From: Brachynemurus nebulosus
Lineage: Eukaryota; Arthropoda; Insecta; Neuroptera; Myrmeleontidae
Assembly (NCBI GenBank): GCA_035578155.1
Contig: JAPWDM010000005.1
Coordinates: 26,286,877 to 26,350,876, forward strand
Length of the DNA stretch: 64,000 nt
Direction of reading: 5' to 3'
Shown piece after piece: positions 33,608-46,615 of the stretch. The notes under the pieces were generated by a model. The model worked only from the letters and a program-made list of their open reading frames with translations, made no database searches and was not told the origin of the DNA. The first letter of the stretch is position 1; each line of letters begins with the position of its first letter. A program made the translations under genes and the position numbers.

Positions 33608-36600
33608 TATGTATACTATGTTGAAAAACAATTATTGTATTGTGTCGTAAGGTAAAAAGTATTTTGTGTGCTATTGGCTTCACTGATATCTCCTTTTTAA
33701 GGTTCTGAAGAAAAAATCTTGAAACCCTTATGATTTCCTCAAATTCTATCCACCTATCTGCCTGCCACCCCCGGGGTCAGTGAGAGAAATGACGGGCCAT
33801 TGGGTGTAGCAAAAAAAATTTTAAAAATTTTTCTCCAAAAATACAGTCAACTAGCCAAGAAAAAGAAAAATAAAGAAATCCCCCAAAACACAGTTAACTA
33901 GTAAAAAAATAAGCTTTTTCACTTCGCCCGCGCCCCTACCAAAGACTCCGGACCCCCTTTTCAGGTCCAGGTCCCTAGACTATAGCCCCACTTACCTTCC
34001 TTTCTTCCCGACCGTGGTCACACCGTCATAATTTCTAATAGTTTCTACAACTTTGGACTTATAAATATAAAATTTGGCATGTTTATGATATTATAGATGA
34101 GTAACTTCATTTAATAAAATAATTAAAAAATGAAGATGAAAATTTTTTACACGTACCTACCGCTTTGTGTGAGCTATTGTTAAAAAGAGCTCTTAAAAAG
34201 AAGTTGAATTTCCTTTCATCATTTTTAATGTTTAAGCCCCGCTTGCGAAATGTTAAGAGCATCTTTATTCCTCTCTCTTTCCCACTTGTAAATGTTCAAC
34301 GGTAGATTCAAGAAATTTAAAAAAATGCGGATACTGGTAAGAATACTTAGTAAGAATACCAATTAAAATTGTTTCAATTGTGTCAACAACTTTCAAAGAT
34401 GTTCATCAACCAAATTTCGAAAAAAATTTGAAGTAAACAAAAGTTTCTTGCAGTAAATGAAATTTTGCATTGAGGTGTGTTTCGGTATTAGGAAACATCT
34501 CCCAAAAATTCAAGTGCAAATCACTAAGGGAAATGACGGAAAATGAATAAAATTTCCGTTTTTCATATATAGGTAACTCTAGAGGTAATTCTGCAACTAA
34601 ACAATTTTTACAACTGAGTTGAGTCTTTCCTTTTTTAAGGCTCCTTTACAAAATGTACAACTTTAAAATGTGTTTTTACCTCTAACTTCTCAGTTATGGA
34701 TTCCAAAACATTTACTAAGAACTTTCAATTCAAATTTGAATATCTTTTATCTTATCTCTTTTCAGTTATTTTGAATATCTTTTGTCGATAATTTTAGATA
34801 TAAAAAACCAAATTATTTTGTAATTAACCCCCGCAGTAACGCATACAGTGAATGAGTACACAAATGTAAATGTGCAAATAATATTGCCGAATAAAATCTA
34901 TTTTTACGATAATTGTAAATGAAGAACTCTAGCTACTTAATACAGAGCCCTAATTGAATGCGTGTTCAACACACGCTTACCAAGTTTTTTTATACTTATG
35001 AAATTATTATCGTGCACTATATGAATTGGATATCTCGATTCTCGGCCTGTAATGAGAAGCCGTTGAAAATGTTTTTCTTTATGTACACCTATGTGTATTA
35101 GAATGTTTTACTGTAATTATCTCTCGTATATATACGTTGATTACTGATTATTATTCACTTGTTCAGTGAATTTTTTTTTCTTGAAGTACATATTGTCTTC
35201 GTCTTCGTCTTCCAACACCAGTATTTATTTGTTCAATATGCCTCAACCACAATAACTGGCTATTGTTTCAATACATTACATAACATGTAATGGTATGTTA
35301 AATAAATAATTAGGCTAAGAGTATATTGTTACGGGTTCTGTGGCCTTACATTCGACTGGCCTTGTTTTTATTAAATTAGTATACGTTTTTTGTATGTTTC
35401 TTTCGATGCTATTTAATCAATAAATAATTACGAGTATTTACAAATATTATAAAAAAGGCTGACAACACAATTTCCGGACTTTTCCGTCCCCTTTTTACTT
35501 GAAACCTGCTGAAGAGTGGAAATTAGGATCAGCTAGTAAATGATAAGGAACTGATATATAATCACTTATGAATAATAATCACGAAAAATCTAATGAAAAA
35601 GATCAGTCCGTACAAAAATTGCAAAGAATCAAAATTTATTCTTTTTAGAGATGGATTAGAGGAAATTTTTAAGGGAAATCATATTTTTCAAAAAATTTTT
35701 CAACACTTATGAAAGAGATACGGTCAGGTCTAAAAAAAAAGGATAGAAATTTCAAAATTATCCTAATTCATGTGACTTATAAAAAAATTTTCCTTTTAAA
35801 ATAATTGGGATCATTTTTATCCTAACAGGGTCTAGAGAAAATAAAAATACCAACATTTCTAGGATTTCTCAAAATATTTTCAAAATAGCAATAATACCAA
35901 AACCATGAGATAAAATATGATCAAATTTTGCTCCTTTTGATGTTCCATAAGTAATATGTAAAATTAATTTTAATCTGAAAGATCGAAAGCCTTGGATGAT
36001 TTCGTTAGCTAGTCCCGTCCAATTCCCATAACTGGCTATTTTGGGCCTTTATCTTCAAAAAATTTACCAATTTTTTTTACACCATGAGAAAAAGCGGGAA
36101 AATGGCATATAAAATGATTTTTTGAACCATTGTTCTAAATAAACTGATTTTCGGGAAAAATTAAAAAATAATTTTTTGTTTCAGAAGTTTTTAATAGTAT
36201 TATGGCTCTAGCCCTAGTAAAACTGAAAAGATTTAATGATTTAGACTTTATATTAATGGAGAGTAAAACAATTATAAAAAAAAAAATATGAGTAGTTCTT
36301 AAGTGCACCTAAAAGCTTCAGTTCTGTTCTTGCGTGTAACTTGACGGATTGGGCCAATAAAAAAGAATAATGCCTTGAGGTATCTTTACAGTATTTCAAA
36401 ACAAATCTATAGTCTTTGCTATTTTTTATTTATCTAATTTAAAAAGAACAATCTAGAAATATGATATCCTCAGTAACAAAAGAATACAATTTACAATAAA
36501 ATACTTGACAGGGCCGTATTTAGTCTAAAATTACTTATTACGAACGTATATCTCTTCAGTATGAGTTCTTCTACGATCGGATTAAAATAATCACAAGAAA

Positions 36601-37468
36601 TGATGTGAATAAAATTCTTTGTCACTTTTCGCTAAAATAGACTGTTCATTTGTTATGAGCCAGCTTTCGAGTAATTAACTCATCAATAGATATAATCGTA
36701 ATCAATAAACAGTCTATTTTAGTGAAAAGCGGAAAAGAAAATTATTCTCATACTAGCCGTATACCCGATGGGATCTCCCATCGACAACATCTTTTTATTA
36801 GATACTCACTTTCTGCTCACTTTTACTGTTTTTCAAAAGCCTAAATCAATATCCACGTTTCTAACTTCAAAAATGACGTACTTCCCATACGAACTTTCAT
36901 TTCCTTTTTTAACCTCTTAGGGAATAAATTTCCAGAAACGTTTACACAACTGACTTTTATTTATAAATAGAAGCCTAAACGCCAATTTTCATATCTTTTG
37001 TGCTAAATTTCGTCCATCTAAACCCAACAGTTTAGGCTATGCGTTGTCTGTCAGTCAGTGTTAAAGATTTATTCAATAATAATAGGTATTATTTATTTTA
37101 ATAGCCATAGTAACATATTTTTTTACGAATATATCTAACTTAAAAAATAACGAATTTACATACAAATTTTCATCCCCTATTAAACCCACTTAGGGGATTA
37201 ATCTTCAAAAATCCTTTCTTAGTGCTCATCTACGTTACATAAGGAACTCCTATGCAAAATTTCATTCTTCTAAACCCAACGGTTTAGGATGTGCGTTGTC
37301 TGTCAGTCAGTCAGTCAGTCTTAGAAATTTATTAAGTAGATTTTGTAATATGGATTTTCGCAAAGTAAATCTTTCAAATGTTAATTATTTACAAGAAATG
37401 GTATTTATTTATAAATTTTATTAACTATAAATTTAACAATAAGGTACAATAATTTTTTTTATATAAGT
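33608..37468. other. Non-coding stretch with repeat fragments
   Basis: Bases 33770-33960 share gagagaaatgacgggc with the minus strand near 40800-40825. Bases 35960-36130 are a copy of the CGTCC-core repeat. A 24-base inverted repeat at 36623-36646 and 36708-36731 (two mismatches) marks a 109-base MITE-like hairpin. Bases 37014-37090 and 37259-37335 are direct repeats ending in gtcagtcagtc. A hAT-like end CAGGGCCGTATTTAG at 36509 has no partner. No gene was found. Confidence 0.45.
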
Positions 37469-40133
37469 CTATAGATATGCGATTGTTGTTGCAATTGCTT
37501 TAATTGTTGAATCTTCCGGTGCATCCGATTCAGGAATACTAATTTGAAATTGTAACAACACGACTAAATACGTAACCATTGTCGCCAATAACTGAAAGCA
37601 AGTATTTTTAATATATCTCCTTGTTCTTACAGGAATATAAGTTTTATTTATAAAAAAAAAAAAAAATAAATTTAATTTTTAGAAGGATGTCTCTCAGGAG
37701 GACTATTATTTTACATAAAGATGTATTAAAATATCACACTGAAGTGACATCTATAGGGGAACAGAACAAGGAATATCCATTTTGAAAACTACCGAACAGA
37801 ATGTTAGTTTTGCTACTAACAGAGATAGGAGATGATGAACGAAAATGTTATTTTCTTTTTTCATACACTTTTGATGAAAACTCACCGATTTGAATAAACT
37901 TCGATTCACGTCAAAGAATCCGCCAATACTTAAATTTGATGGATTTAGATCAGTAGCTTTTAAGAACATGTTAATCTAAAATAGAATTAAGTAGTTAAAT
38001 TATTAAAAAGTATTTAAATTTTTTGGTAGAAATGTTACCTCTAACTGAGCGTCGTTATTCATCCAAGCCAATTCGACTGCCAGCAATCGTTTTTGGAAAA
38101 GTGACCGCACCTACAACAGGAAATTTTTTTTATAATCTTCTATAATTTCTAAAGAAATTTAACAAACGCCAAAAATTATCAAAATATTTTGCTTTCTATC
38201 TATCGATGTTTAAGTTGTGATAGCACGTAAGTGACATTTTTTGGAAATTTTTTTTTATGCAGATGGATAGATATTAAAAATACGCATCTATCGATCCAGA
38301 AAAAATGGTACTTTTATAAAAACTAATGAGGAAGAACAATGTTTTTGACACCACGTATTATGCGGAAGCTCAATTTTGTAAGGTTGACTCCGCGCATCTT
38401 AACATACGTGATGTCTCAATTTCATGTTCGTCACTTACGTGCTATCACAACTTAAACATCGCTATATCTCAGTCAAAAATGGTTCAAAAATGATTTTAAA
38501 AAGCGTATTTTAAAATTTGAACTATGTACTTTTTGATTTTGAATTACTTATAAAAATTTTTTCTGCACGATAATATTTTTTTAGATTTTTTTTTTTAATT
38601 AAAGATATTATACTATTTTAGAACGTCTTTTAGCTTTAATTTCGTAATTTGAAAATCTTGTTACAATTATTACTTCAAGAGTTACAATTAATTTTGTCTC
38701 CCGGATATCTTTGAAAGTAATGACGCTACAACAATAAATTGGTAGCAGGATTTTAGTAAACTAAACTATTCTTTTTAAGGCAAAAATATCAGTGATGTGA
38801 AAAAATATTAAGTTTTGTAAAATTGTTTTTAGGATATTTATAAAAAAAATACTTTTTTTTTTTTAAATATCATACAACATACTTTACAAAAGTACAAATA
38901 AGTCAAGAGATATGGGATTAATTAGTCAATCATCTTTCTTCCAGTTCAAAGTATTTTTTAACCAATAAAGCAAAATATTTTTAAAATTTTGGATAATCTT
39001 TTAAATTTTTTAAGGAGTATCTTTATGAATAAGAACGAATCACTTACATTTTGTGAAGCGTAATGAGCTTCATCACATATATAGAATAAAAGTCCGATAC
39101 TAGATATGGCCGTTAATGTCAACCCAATATCTTTTGTCCCCAAACCTTCTTGTATTTGCGACAATAGTCCATAAATTGACAGTGTGATTGCCAAGAATAA
39201 ATATAAACTTAAAAATATTAACGAGTAACATAACGAATTTCCGGTATTTCGTGTTGAATTACTCAATCTTAACCAGAGTGCACGATATTCGGCCACATAT
39301 GATGCCGGACCCACATTTTTTAACGCTTGATGGAAATCATCGGCCAGAATATTGGCAATTTTCCCAATAACTTCACACATCAAATACCAAAACCCACCTA
39401 AAATGTACGTGATTATGGTCAAGAAACAGTACGGGATCACTTGTAAGATCCGAAATTCAATCATAGTTGAATGAATGACAACACAACAAACAATCGAAAG
39501 AACTGGGAGTAATATTGACACTAAATTTGATTTTCTCTTTATATCCAACGGTAATTGTTTTTGTGATGTTTGAATATACAGTTCCTCGAATTTTCGCCAA
39601 TCATTGAAAATGCTCGTAATTTTATCCGTTTCATACCACAAAATTGGAACCATAAAAATTGGAAGTAAATAGACGAAAAACAGGTAGGCGATAACGGCTT
39701 CCTCAAATTTACCTACGGCACCTTCCATTTTTTTACCATCCTCTTGTTTGATGCTAATCCGTTGCATTAAAACCCAAACGACATATGCCACAATTGCTAA
39801 ATACACTAGAATTGAATATAACATTGCTGGCGTTATCAAACGAAAATAAAAATATCCGGAAGGTGTTCGTTTCATTGGAAAACCGCCCATAATTCGCATC
39901 ACTGTAACTACCGGTCGAATATTTTCATACACTACATCCGATGGAGTATTTGCAAATGCTTCTTTTGGTTTTAAATTTTTCAAGAATTCATCTTCGGTCA
40001 ATGGATTCTCAAATGGGGGTCGTACGTCCAAAAATACAGGTTTCGGGTAGACAATATTGTTACGTTTAAACGCAGGTGGTGTAAATTTTTTGCCATTCGT
40101 TTTGGCACGTTCACCAATAAAACCGTTCAACAT
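37469..40133 (-). CDS. CO2-type gustatory receptor (Gr21a/Gr63a, Gr1-3 lineage), complete
   Basis: Four exons on the minus strand: 40133-39048, 38110-38039, 37975-37886, 37591-37469, all with GT-AG borders in phase 0, giving 456 residues. The start ATG sits in CAAAATG with an in-frame stop about 60 bases upstream. The product has about seven hydrophobic helices (residues ~102-123, 146-166, 204-222, 229-252, 301-325, 336-354, 418-434). The C-terminal signature is TYLVVLLQF, a variant of the gustatory receptor TYxxxxxQF motif. The short third-last exon (RSLFQKRLLAVELAWMN) and GGFFDVNRSLFK are typical of the conserved CO2-receptor clade, whose members act as heteromers in dendrites of CO2-sensing neurons. 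I lean to the Gr2/Gr3 side but cannot fix the subunit. A MITE sits in intron 1. Confidence 0.9.
38204..38461. mobile_element. MITE in intron 1 of the gustatory receptor gene
   Basis: A perfect 32-base inverted repeat (starting CGATGTTTAAGTTGTGATAG) at 38204-38235 and 38430-38461 encloses about 190 bases. No clear target duplication was identified. It lies between exon 1 and exon 2 of the receptor gene and would form a stable stem in the pre-mRNA. Confidence 0.8.
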
Positions 40134-43100
40134 TTTGTTGGCTAATGAATGGAGGATGTAAACCGGTAGGTGACATGAATTTGATTAATTTCAGCTTCAA
40201 TGTTAGAGGTGGAACACCGAATGAAACGGTTTCGATGACTGTTTTGCGTGCAATCATTTACAAATGAAGTTTATTTAATAATTCGTTATGTCGACCGGAA
40301 AACTAATGACAATATCTAAGTGTGAAAAATGAATATCAATTACGTGTGATTAATTATTAATGAAGCTTTCAATAATTACTTTAAATATTAAATAATTGGT
40401 CAACCTTTTAAGCACCACTAAAAATTTACTCCCACTAGGTTAATACTAAGAAAAAATTTTGTTTTTTCAGTTTCTTGAATCGTAATTTAGCGTTTACATA
40501 GCAGATAATTTGACGCTTAAAAGGATCACTTACGATTCAGTTTTTTGATTACTCTTGATATAAAAAATAACAGACCAAAAAGATTTACTTATCTTCCTAG
40601 GCACGTAATTGCTTATTGCGAGTCATATCATACTAATATTATAAACGCGAAAGTAAATTTGTATGAAACGGACCCGCTGAGAGGGGGGCAGCCGGGGCTA
40701 CAGGCTCGAGACCTGTGCTTGAATAGACGGCCCGTAGCTGTCAGTTTTTTCTTGGGATGGCCACAAATTTTTTTGAAGAAAATAATATGGGTTTATTCCT
40801 GGTGCCCGTCATTTCTCTCCAGGGCCCTGTTAATCAATCTACTTGAAACTTTACATATAGATAGTTAAAGGAACATAAGCTACCTTTACTCCAGGAAAAC
40901 ATCTCATTTTCGAGGGAAAATATATTTAAAACGTTGTTTGTCTTGCCTCGAAAATAGTTACAGACAAAATAGACGCAAATTATAAATTTTAAAAAAATTT
41001 ACTTACTTTTATTTAAAATTTATTTACTTTTTTCAATTTATTCATTATTTATTTGATTGAAAAAATAACTTTTCCGTATTTCTCTCCTAAGTTTATTTTT
41101 GTGGCCGTGAAGGCTTAAGAATAACTCACGCGCCTCGGTAAGTAACATACTATTTAAATTAATTTAAATATAAGTATGTTAATTATTTTAAAATTTTTTA
41201 GCGAATTTGTAAAGAAAAATGGTTTTTGGAAAGTCAGAAGGTCATTGCTTACAATTATATATTTATTTTGGCAAGTGAATTCGTATACAAATAAAACATT
41301 CAAAGTAATAAAAAGAACGCTTGACTAGCAAAAATGCTCAAACAAATTAAATATAGCTTCAACAAATGATCTTTAAATTTGAAAAAATACGTTAATGCCC
41401 TAACAATGGATCAGTTAGAATAATATAATTAAATCGTGATTTCCTTTTATTGTTGTAATCGAAACCAACACCTAAATTCAAAATGACCATTGGCCGCCCT
41501 AATGATCGTGCAAATAGACAAAATTATGTTAATAAATTCTGTCTGACACGTAAATTTATAAATTACTGATCTGTAGTTCCAGATGTAAATCACCCAAGTC
41601 ACCCAACCATATCTAACAAAATGTGTGAGAGATTTATCAGTTTTGTCAAGGTGTGTTTTTTTTTATTTGGTAAGAATTAAAATATATTACAAAATTTTGA
41701 CTGTATTTTGGTCGGTTTATTGATAAAATGCAAATTTTTTATTTTGAATGTCGAAATTATGTTGTTTCCGGAATAAGAACTGACGTAATTGACAATTGTT
41801 TATATTAATTTTTTTTTTTGTTATTTAAAATAAATGTAATTGTTGAAAATTAAGTTGTTAACTTGTTTTCTTTTTATTTCATTTTATTTTTTTTTTATTA
41901 ACATTTGTGTAGACGTAACATTAAAAAGAAGCAATTAGCTTTTAACAGTTTAACTGAATCGGAAAGGTCACCGAGTCTATTTATTTTCCTTTTAATATTT
42001 CACACACTTTATGAAAATTGTGTTGTCATTGAATTTTTTAGTCGAGTTCAAGGGAAATGTAGGTTAATATATTATAAATGTAAACATGAGTTTTTTTATC
42101 GTTTTGTAAACATTTTATACATATGACGTCGATGAATCCATATTACAATTATGGAATATTGAGTGTTTTCGAAGCAACGTTCACAAATTGGTGAACTTTA
42201 TTGTGTGATAATTCCATTATTGATGAGGTTACAGTTAACATTTATTCGTATGAACTCGTACGAAATTCATTCGTGGTTATATTGGTTGCGTAATATTTAT
42301 ACGAATTTCTGTTTAAGGCAATTTTAGGAAATTTTTGGAAGAAATAGGCAATTTTTAGTCCTTAAAGGGAAATTTTTTTAATTCCCAATTTCTACAAATC
42401 TTAATCCCCAATATGTCCCCATGTTTAAACGAGGCAGCAATCACGCACTCGGGAAAGATTCCGGCTATATTTACCATATTTCCGCTTCAATGTTCAAGTT
42501 CTTGAATTCTTTCTTAACTAATGAGTCAACATAAGAAGTCATCATAAAAATTGAGCCTATTTGCTTAGATCTTAGGAGAGTATATCTAGGCATTAAGCAC
42601 ATTTAAGATAGAGATTTTAACCGTTATTTTATATTCAAACTATAGTTTGTGTAGGTTTTTCGCCCACATGACATTAATAGTTGAGATATTTCAGTAAAAA
42701 AATTTAATATTTTATGGTTTTTTATTAAGTTGCAATATTTATGCATTACTAGCTAGCGTCATACATATCTGCTCAACCGTTTGCCTACCTTACAAAACAA
42801 CACAAAGCTGCCCAAACCTTGAAAATTTTTGTAAAAGGCAGGATGAAATACTTAAATATGTAACTAAATTCAGTGTAGATATTTTAATTTTTTTATATAA
42901 AACAGATAATTAGGACAATGATGTCGTTTAATATCAGTAACATTTTAAACGTCCACTTGTATAAAATAATGAATCAGAATAATTTTAAATGATTGATTGC
43001 TATTGATTGAGTATTTGTACATTTAACGTTGTATACACAACTTCGTAAACATACACTTGACCCGTTTTCGAATGTCACAGCCATATTTTTTATCATATGC

Positions 43101-43518
43101 CGATCGGGTACCGAGTGTTTTGTAAAAATTTCACAGCTATTTGGGGTTGTTTTATCGGTTTTTTTGTAGAATAAAAGCGCAAAATTTAAAAGGCAACCAA
43201 GTTTCAAGCCAGAAGCGACATTTTTTTTTAAGAATTTTGGACCTCTTGGTTTGAAAATCCACATCCAAATTACCTTCAATGATTTAATTTTTTTTAAAAT
43301 AAATTTTTCTCTTAATGACGTCACCGAGTATTTTTAAGATTTTAAAGTAATAAAATTTATAATATAAAGAGAAGAAATTAAAAGCTAATTCAAAAGCAAA
43401 AAGTTTATATTATTGCTCCTTCTAGTTAGAAACTTACGATCAATAAAAAATCAAGTTTTTTAGTTCAAGTTTTAAATTTTACAAATTTAATTTGACCGCC
43501 ATGTATGTAACTTACATA
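40134..43518. other. Intergenic stretch upstream of the receptor gene
   Basis: The first few hundred bases hold the receptor's 5' leader and presumably its promoter; no TATA box is obvious. Bases 40674-40830 form a GC-richer repeat fragment related to 33770-33960. The rest is AT-rich, with no exon recognised. Confidence 0.4.
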
Positions 43519-43965
43519 TTATGGGCGCAAGCTAAAAAGAACTTTTTTATCTACATCTGCATTTATCTTTGTCTATCATATTAATAAATAGAAGTTTACT
43601 CACTCACTCATATAAAAACATAATTATTTGGTTTTGTTGGTAGAGCCAAAGTATTTTCTTATGTCTCAGACGCAGAAACCAGTTTTATTTATGGGTACGT
43701 CCATTACATTAATAAGGGGTGTTTGTCATAAAACACGTGTAGTTGGTGCATTTATAACTACAATTCTGAGAAGCAAAATTATAATCTATACAGGTCGTTT
43801 TTTTTTAACCATAACATAGGAGAACAATGTATTAGGTTTCTTTGGGAAATGTGGAATTTAACATACAAAAATTAAAACACAATATTTTCAAATATTTTTT
43901 TTATTCTTATACAAAGTAATTAACATTACAATCTATCATTCGAGGCTAGTGATGGTTCACTGTGA

Positions 43966-43995
43966 CAGCTGCGAGTGATCTTTCACTCGCAGCTG
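43966..43995. repeat. Perfect 13-bp-stem hairpin inside the mariner
   Basis: CAGCTGCGAGTGA at 43966-43978 pairs exactly with 43983-43995 around a 4-base loop. It lies past the recognisable transposase fragment on the minus strand. Its function is unknown. Confidence 0.8.
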
Positions 43996-44030
43996 ATCCA
44001 CTCAACTTCCATTAATTTTCCACATTTACT

Positions 44031-44135
44031 AATTATTAATTATTTCGAGCTGTTGGCAATATGAGTCAGCATTAACTGTTTCGCCAATATTTAAAAAACT
44101 GTAATTACTAATTCCCTCCATTGCCACCAAACTTT
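44031..44135 (-). pseudogene. Mariner transposase remnant
   Basis: On the minus strand the segment from 44135 reads KVWWQWRELVITVF then a stop. After a one-base shift it reads FLNIGETVNADSYCQQLEII. VWW-x-W followed by GETVNADxYCQQL is characteristic of the mid-to-late part of mariner transposases (Transposase_1). Stops and frameshifts show it is dead. Confidence 0.75.
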
Positions 44136-44696
44136 TTCACTAATTGTAATTTCTCCAAATGCACGATCAATATTTCTAATGGACTCTGATGCATTATGTC
44201 CCATTTTGTATTAAAAAAAATTCTCAAATTCCCTTGGCGATTCCATTGCCTATATTTACTTATTTAAAACAAAAAATACCTAATAGGCAAAAGTGTAATA
44301 GCACTTCTTTATATTACAATTGAATTTTTGTACACTGGATGTATACATTTCAAGGGAACGCTCTCACCATTAGCAGTAAAACTAGACGAAAAGTCTTATT
44401 TTAGAAAAAGAATATCGAAGTATCTCATTTCTGTTTTAAAATTATATTAAATTGCGTTTCTACAGAAATATACAATATAAGAAGAACTTTCTGGACAAGT
44501 TCGTATTTTGTCAATATCTATGTTATGGTTAGGTGAAAACGATCTGTATGTATGTATCAATACCTAGAAAAAATAATAATAATAAATAAAATTATTTCCC
44601 CTCTAAAATAGTTTCTTTTCTAACACAAGCATTTGTAGTTATTGACACCTCACTCTTAATTGTTACAGCTTTTTTGTATGCTTGTTCTTTTTCTTA

Positions 44697-45148
44697 AGCG
44701 GCCCCTACACGCTCAATAATATTGTGCAATCAACTTGTGCAATTTATTGAACGCTTCTCCAGACAGTTCAATAATTTTGTTAAAGAAATTTGTGTAATAA
44801 ACTGAATGCAGGAATTGTACTTAATTAAACTGTTGTTTAATTTTAAATATTAAGTGATAAAGATGTTGCAAAGCAATAAATAATTATTCTTGCAAATTAA
44901 TAATTCATACTGGTTCAAATAATAGTCATCAAATATGACTACAGAATAACAAACAAATAAAGTAGTATTGCGCAATAATATCTACACAGCCTACAGACGT
45001 TACAATATTCATTCATTGCACAATATATTTCAAACTATTTTTGATCAGCACAATATATTGTACAACCCTTCAATATAACTTACAGACGATCCATAATATT
45101 GTACAACCTCGGATTTTGTGCAATATTATTGAGCGTGTAGGGGCCGCT
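44697..45148. mobile_element. PIF/Harbinger-like MITE inserted in the mariner
   Basis: Exact 28-base inverted ends beginning AGCGGCCCCTACACGCTCAA at 44697-44724 and 45121-45148. Flanked by the 3-base duplication TTA (44694-44696 and 45149-45151), the TWA-type target of PIF/Harbinger elements. The interior is rich in ttgtgcaat/attgcac-type repeats and has no transposase. Confidence 0.82.
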
Positions 45149-45351
45149 TTACGCGTTAATTTTAGATACATTCATCTAATTTACCCATTCTATCTATCAG
45201 TTTTTCCCCTTTTGCGATCCTCTGAGACATAAGAAAATACTTTTGCTATAACTATGTAAATAATACAATTTGTGTTCCCCTCACCTCAGTTTCTGGAAGT
45301 CTTTTGAGCTTGCGCCCATAATACTATGATTGAGGGCGCAAATAATACAAG

Positions 45352-46615
45352 TCTGACCACAGAGTACCAGAGGTGACGCAACTATCTCTATGATGAAGTC
45401 AACAGTGTGCAGGTCTGAGCAAGTTAGGCTACTTAAGTATTGTTAGTAGTCACTCGCTCTGTAGTAGTAGATGAGTGTAGATCAATTGTTTTGATTGTTG
45501 TTGGCTTGCTAGAACCACCACACGGAGCCACATACATGCATTATAGTATTATATATACGTATGCGAAACCACGGCCAACACACCTCCGATCACTCACACA
45601 AAGACAGATCACCGCACAAATCCAAAGTAATCCCAGTGCACATATATAACATATTTTCTATCCTTTTTTGGTTACACTGGTTTCAAAATTTCCTACTGCA
45701 AGATTTTTAGCAATAACTTTTGATAAAAGAAAAAGAAACTGCCTAATGTAATGACAGTTAAAATGAATGTAATAAAATACACGAATGCTGCCCAAAACGG
45801 TACACCAAGAAAGGTTTGCCTCTATCTATGTTACTATAAGTGAAGCATATATAGGTGTTCAAAATGTGCACATATATGTATAGATATACACATAAAGGCA
45901 AAAAAGGTAACATAAGTGTGATAAAAATAAAAAATAAAATAAAGAAAGTTTTGTACATACCAGATCCGTAATAATAAATGCACATATAACCATATCACAT
46001 TTCTCAAGTTAAAAATATTTTTAAATATTCATGTTATGACATCGTTTCTGAGAAAAAACATCGTGAAAAACGCACATATAGTGTTCAAAACTAAATATGT
46101 ATTTAATTATCTAATATATTAATTTATTATTTTATATAAACAATACATAAACATAATTATGACAATTTGAAGGTTTGAAAATACTATGTACATATGTGCC
46201 TAAAAGCCTGTCAATTAATGTTTAAATAAATCAGAATATACATCTTACATGAGGATACATAAATTATGTACGTATTTCTTTTATTTAAAAAGTTGCATTA
46301 TAATGATATCATTTTTGTAAGTAAAAATTTTGAATTAAAATATCTAAAGAACAACTGTATACACTACATTTTAGCAAAAAAAAAAAAACTTATGATAAGA
46401 TAAACAAATAACGTTCCATCTCTCTCTGTATTCCGTTTGTGAAGTAACCTTATTGCGAAGCAAACGTGTATTTATAAAATGTCAGTTTGACCAATCAGAA
46501 TTTGCCTACTCGCAGTAGTTACTCTTTTGACCACCAGTTCGCGTATCTAGCAAGAAGTTTTACGGATCCGAATAGAGATAGCAATGTTGGCTCTGATACT
46601 CTGTGAGCCTGACAA
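45352..46615. mobile_element. Possible transposon upstream of RPB6 with imperfect inverted ends
   Basis: The left segment CACAGAGTACCAGAG...CTATCTCTAT and the right segment ATAGAGATAG...CTCTGATACTCTGTG are inverted copies at roughly 75% identity over about 45 bases. No target duplication was identified and nothing coding is inside. A CCAAT-like accaatcag lies at about 46488, which could also serve the RPB6 promoter. Confidence 0.35.

Larger units (their letters stand above)
43519..45321 (-). mobile_element. Decayed mariner transposon interrupted by a Harbinger-like MITE
   Basis: Inverted ends TTATGGGCGCAAGCT at 43519-43533 and 45307-45321 are bordered by TA on both sides (43517-43518, 45322-45323). 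A second exact 23-base inverted block, AAAGTATTTTCTTATGTCTC and three more bases, lies at 43648-43670 and 45221-45243. Subtracting the inserted MITE and its duplication leaves about 1.35 kb, close to a full mariner. Fragments of a mariner transposase remain on the minus strand. The N-terminal half of the protein could not be recognised. Confidence 0.78.

Noticed and set aside
36509..36530. CAGGGCCGTATTTAG resembling a hAT end
   Set aside because: No matching right end or duplication in the surrounding 3 kb.
37290..37320. GTCAGTCAGTCAGTC run as a possible regulatory array
   Set aside because: It ends one of two direct repeat copies and looks like a microsatellite tail.
45440..45649. 69-codon plus-strand frame
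   Set aside because: No domain, no splice context; overlaps a repeat-like region upstream of RPB6.
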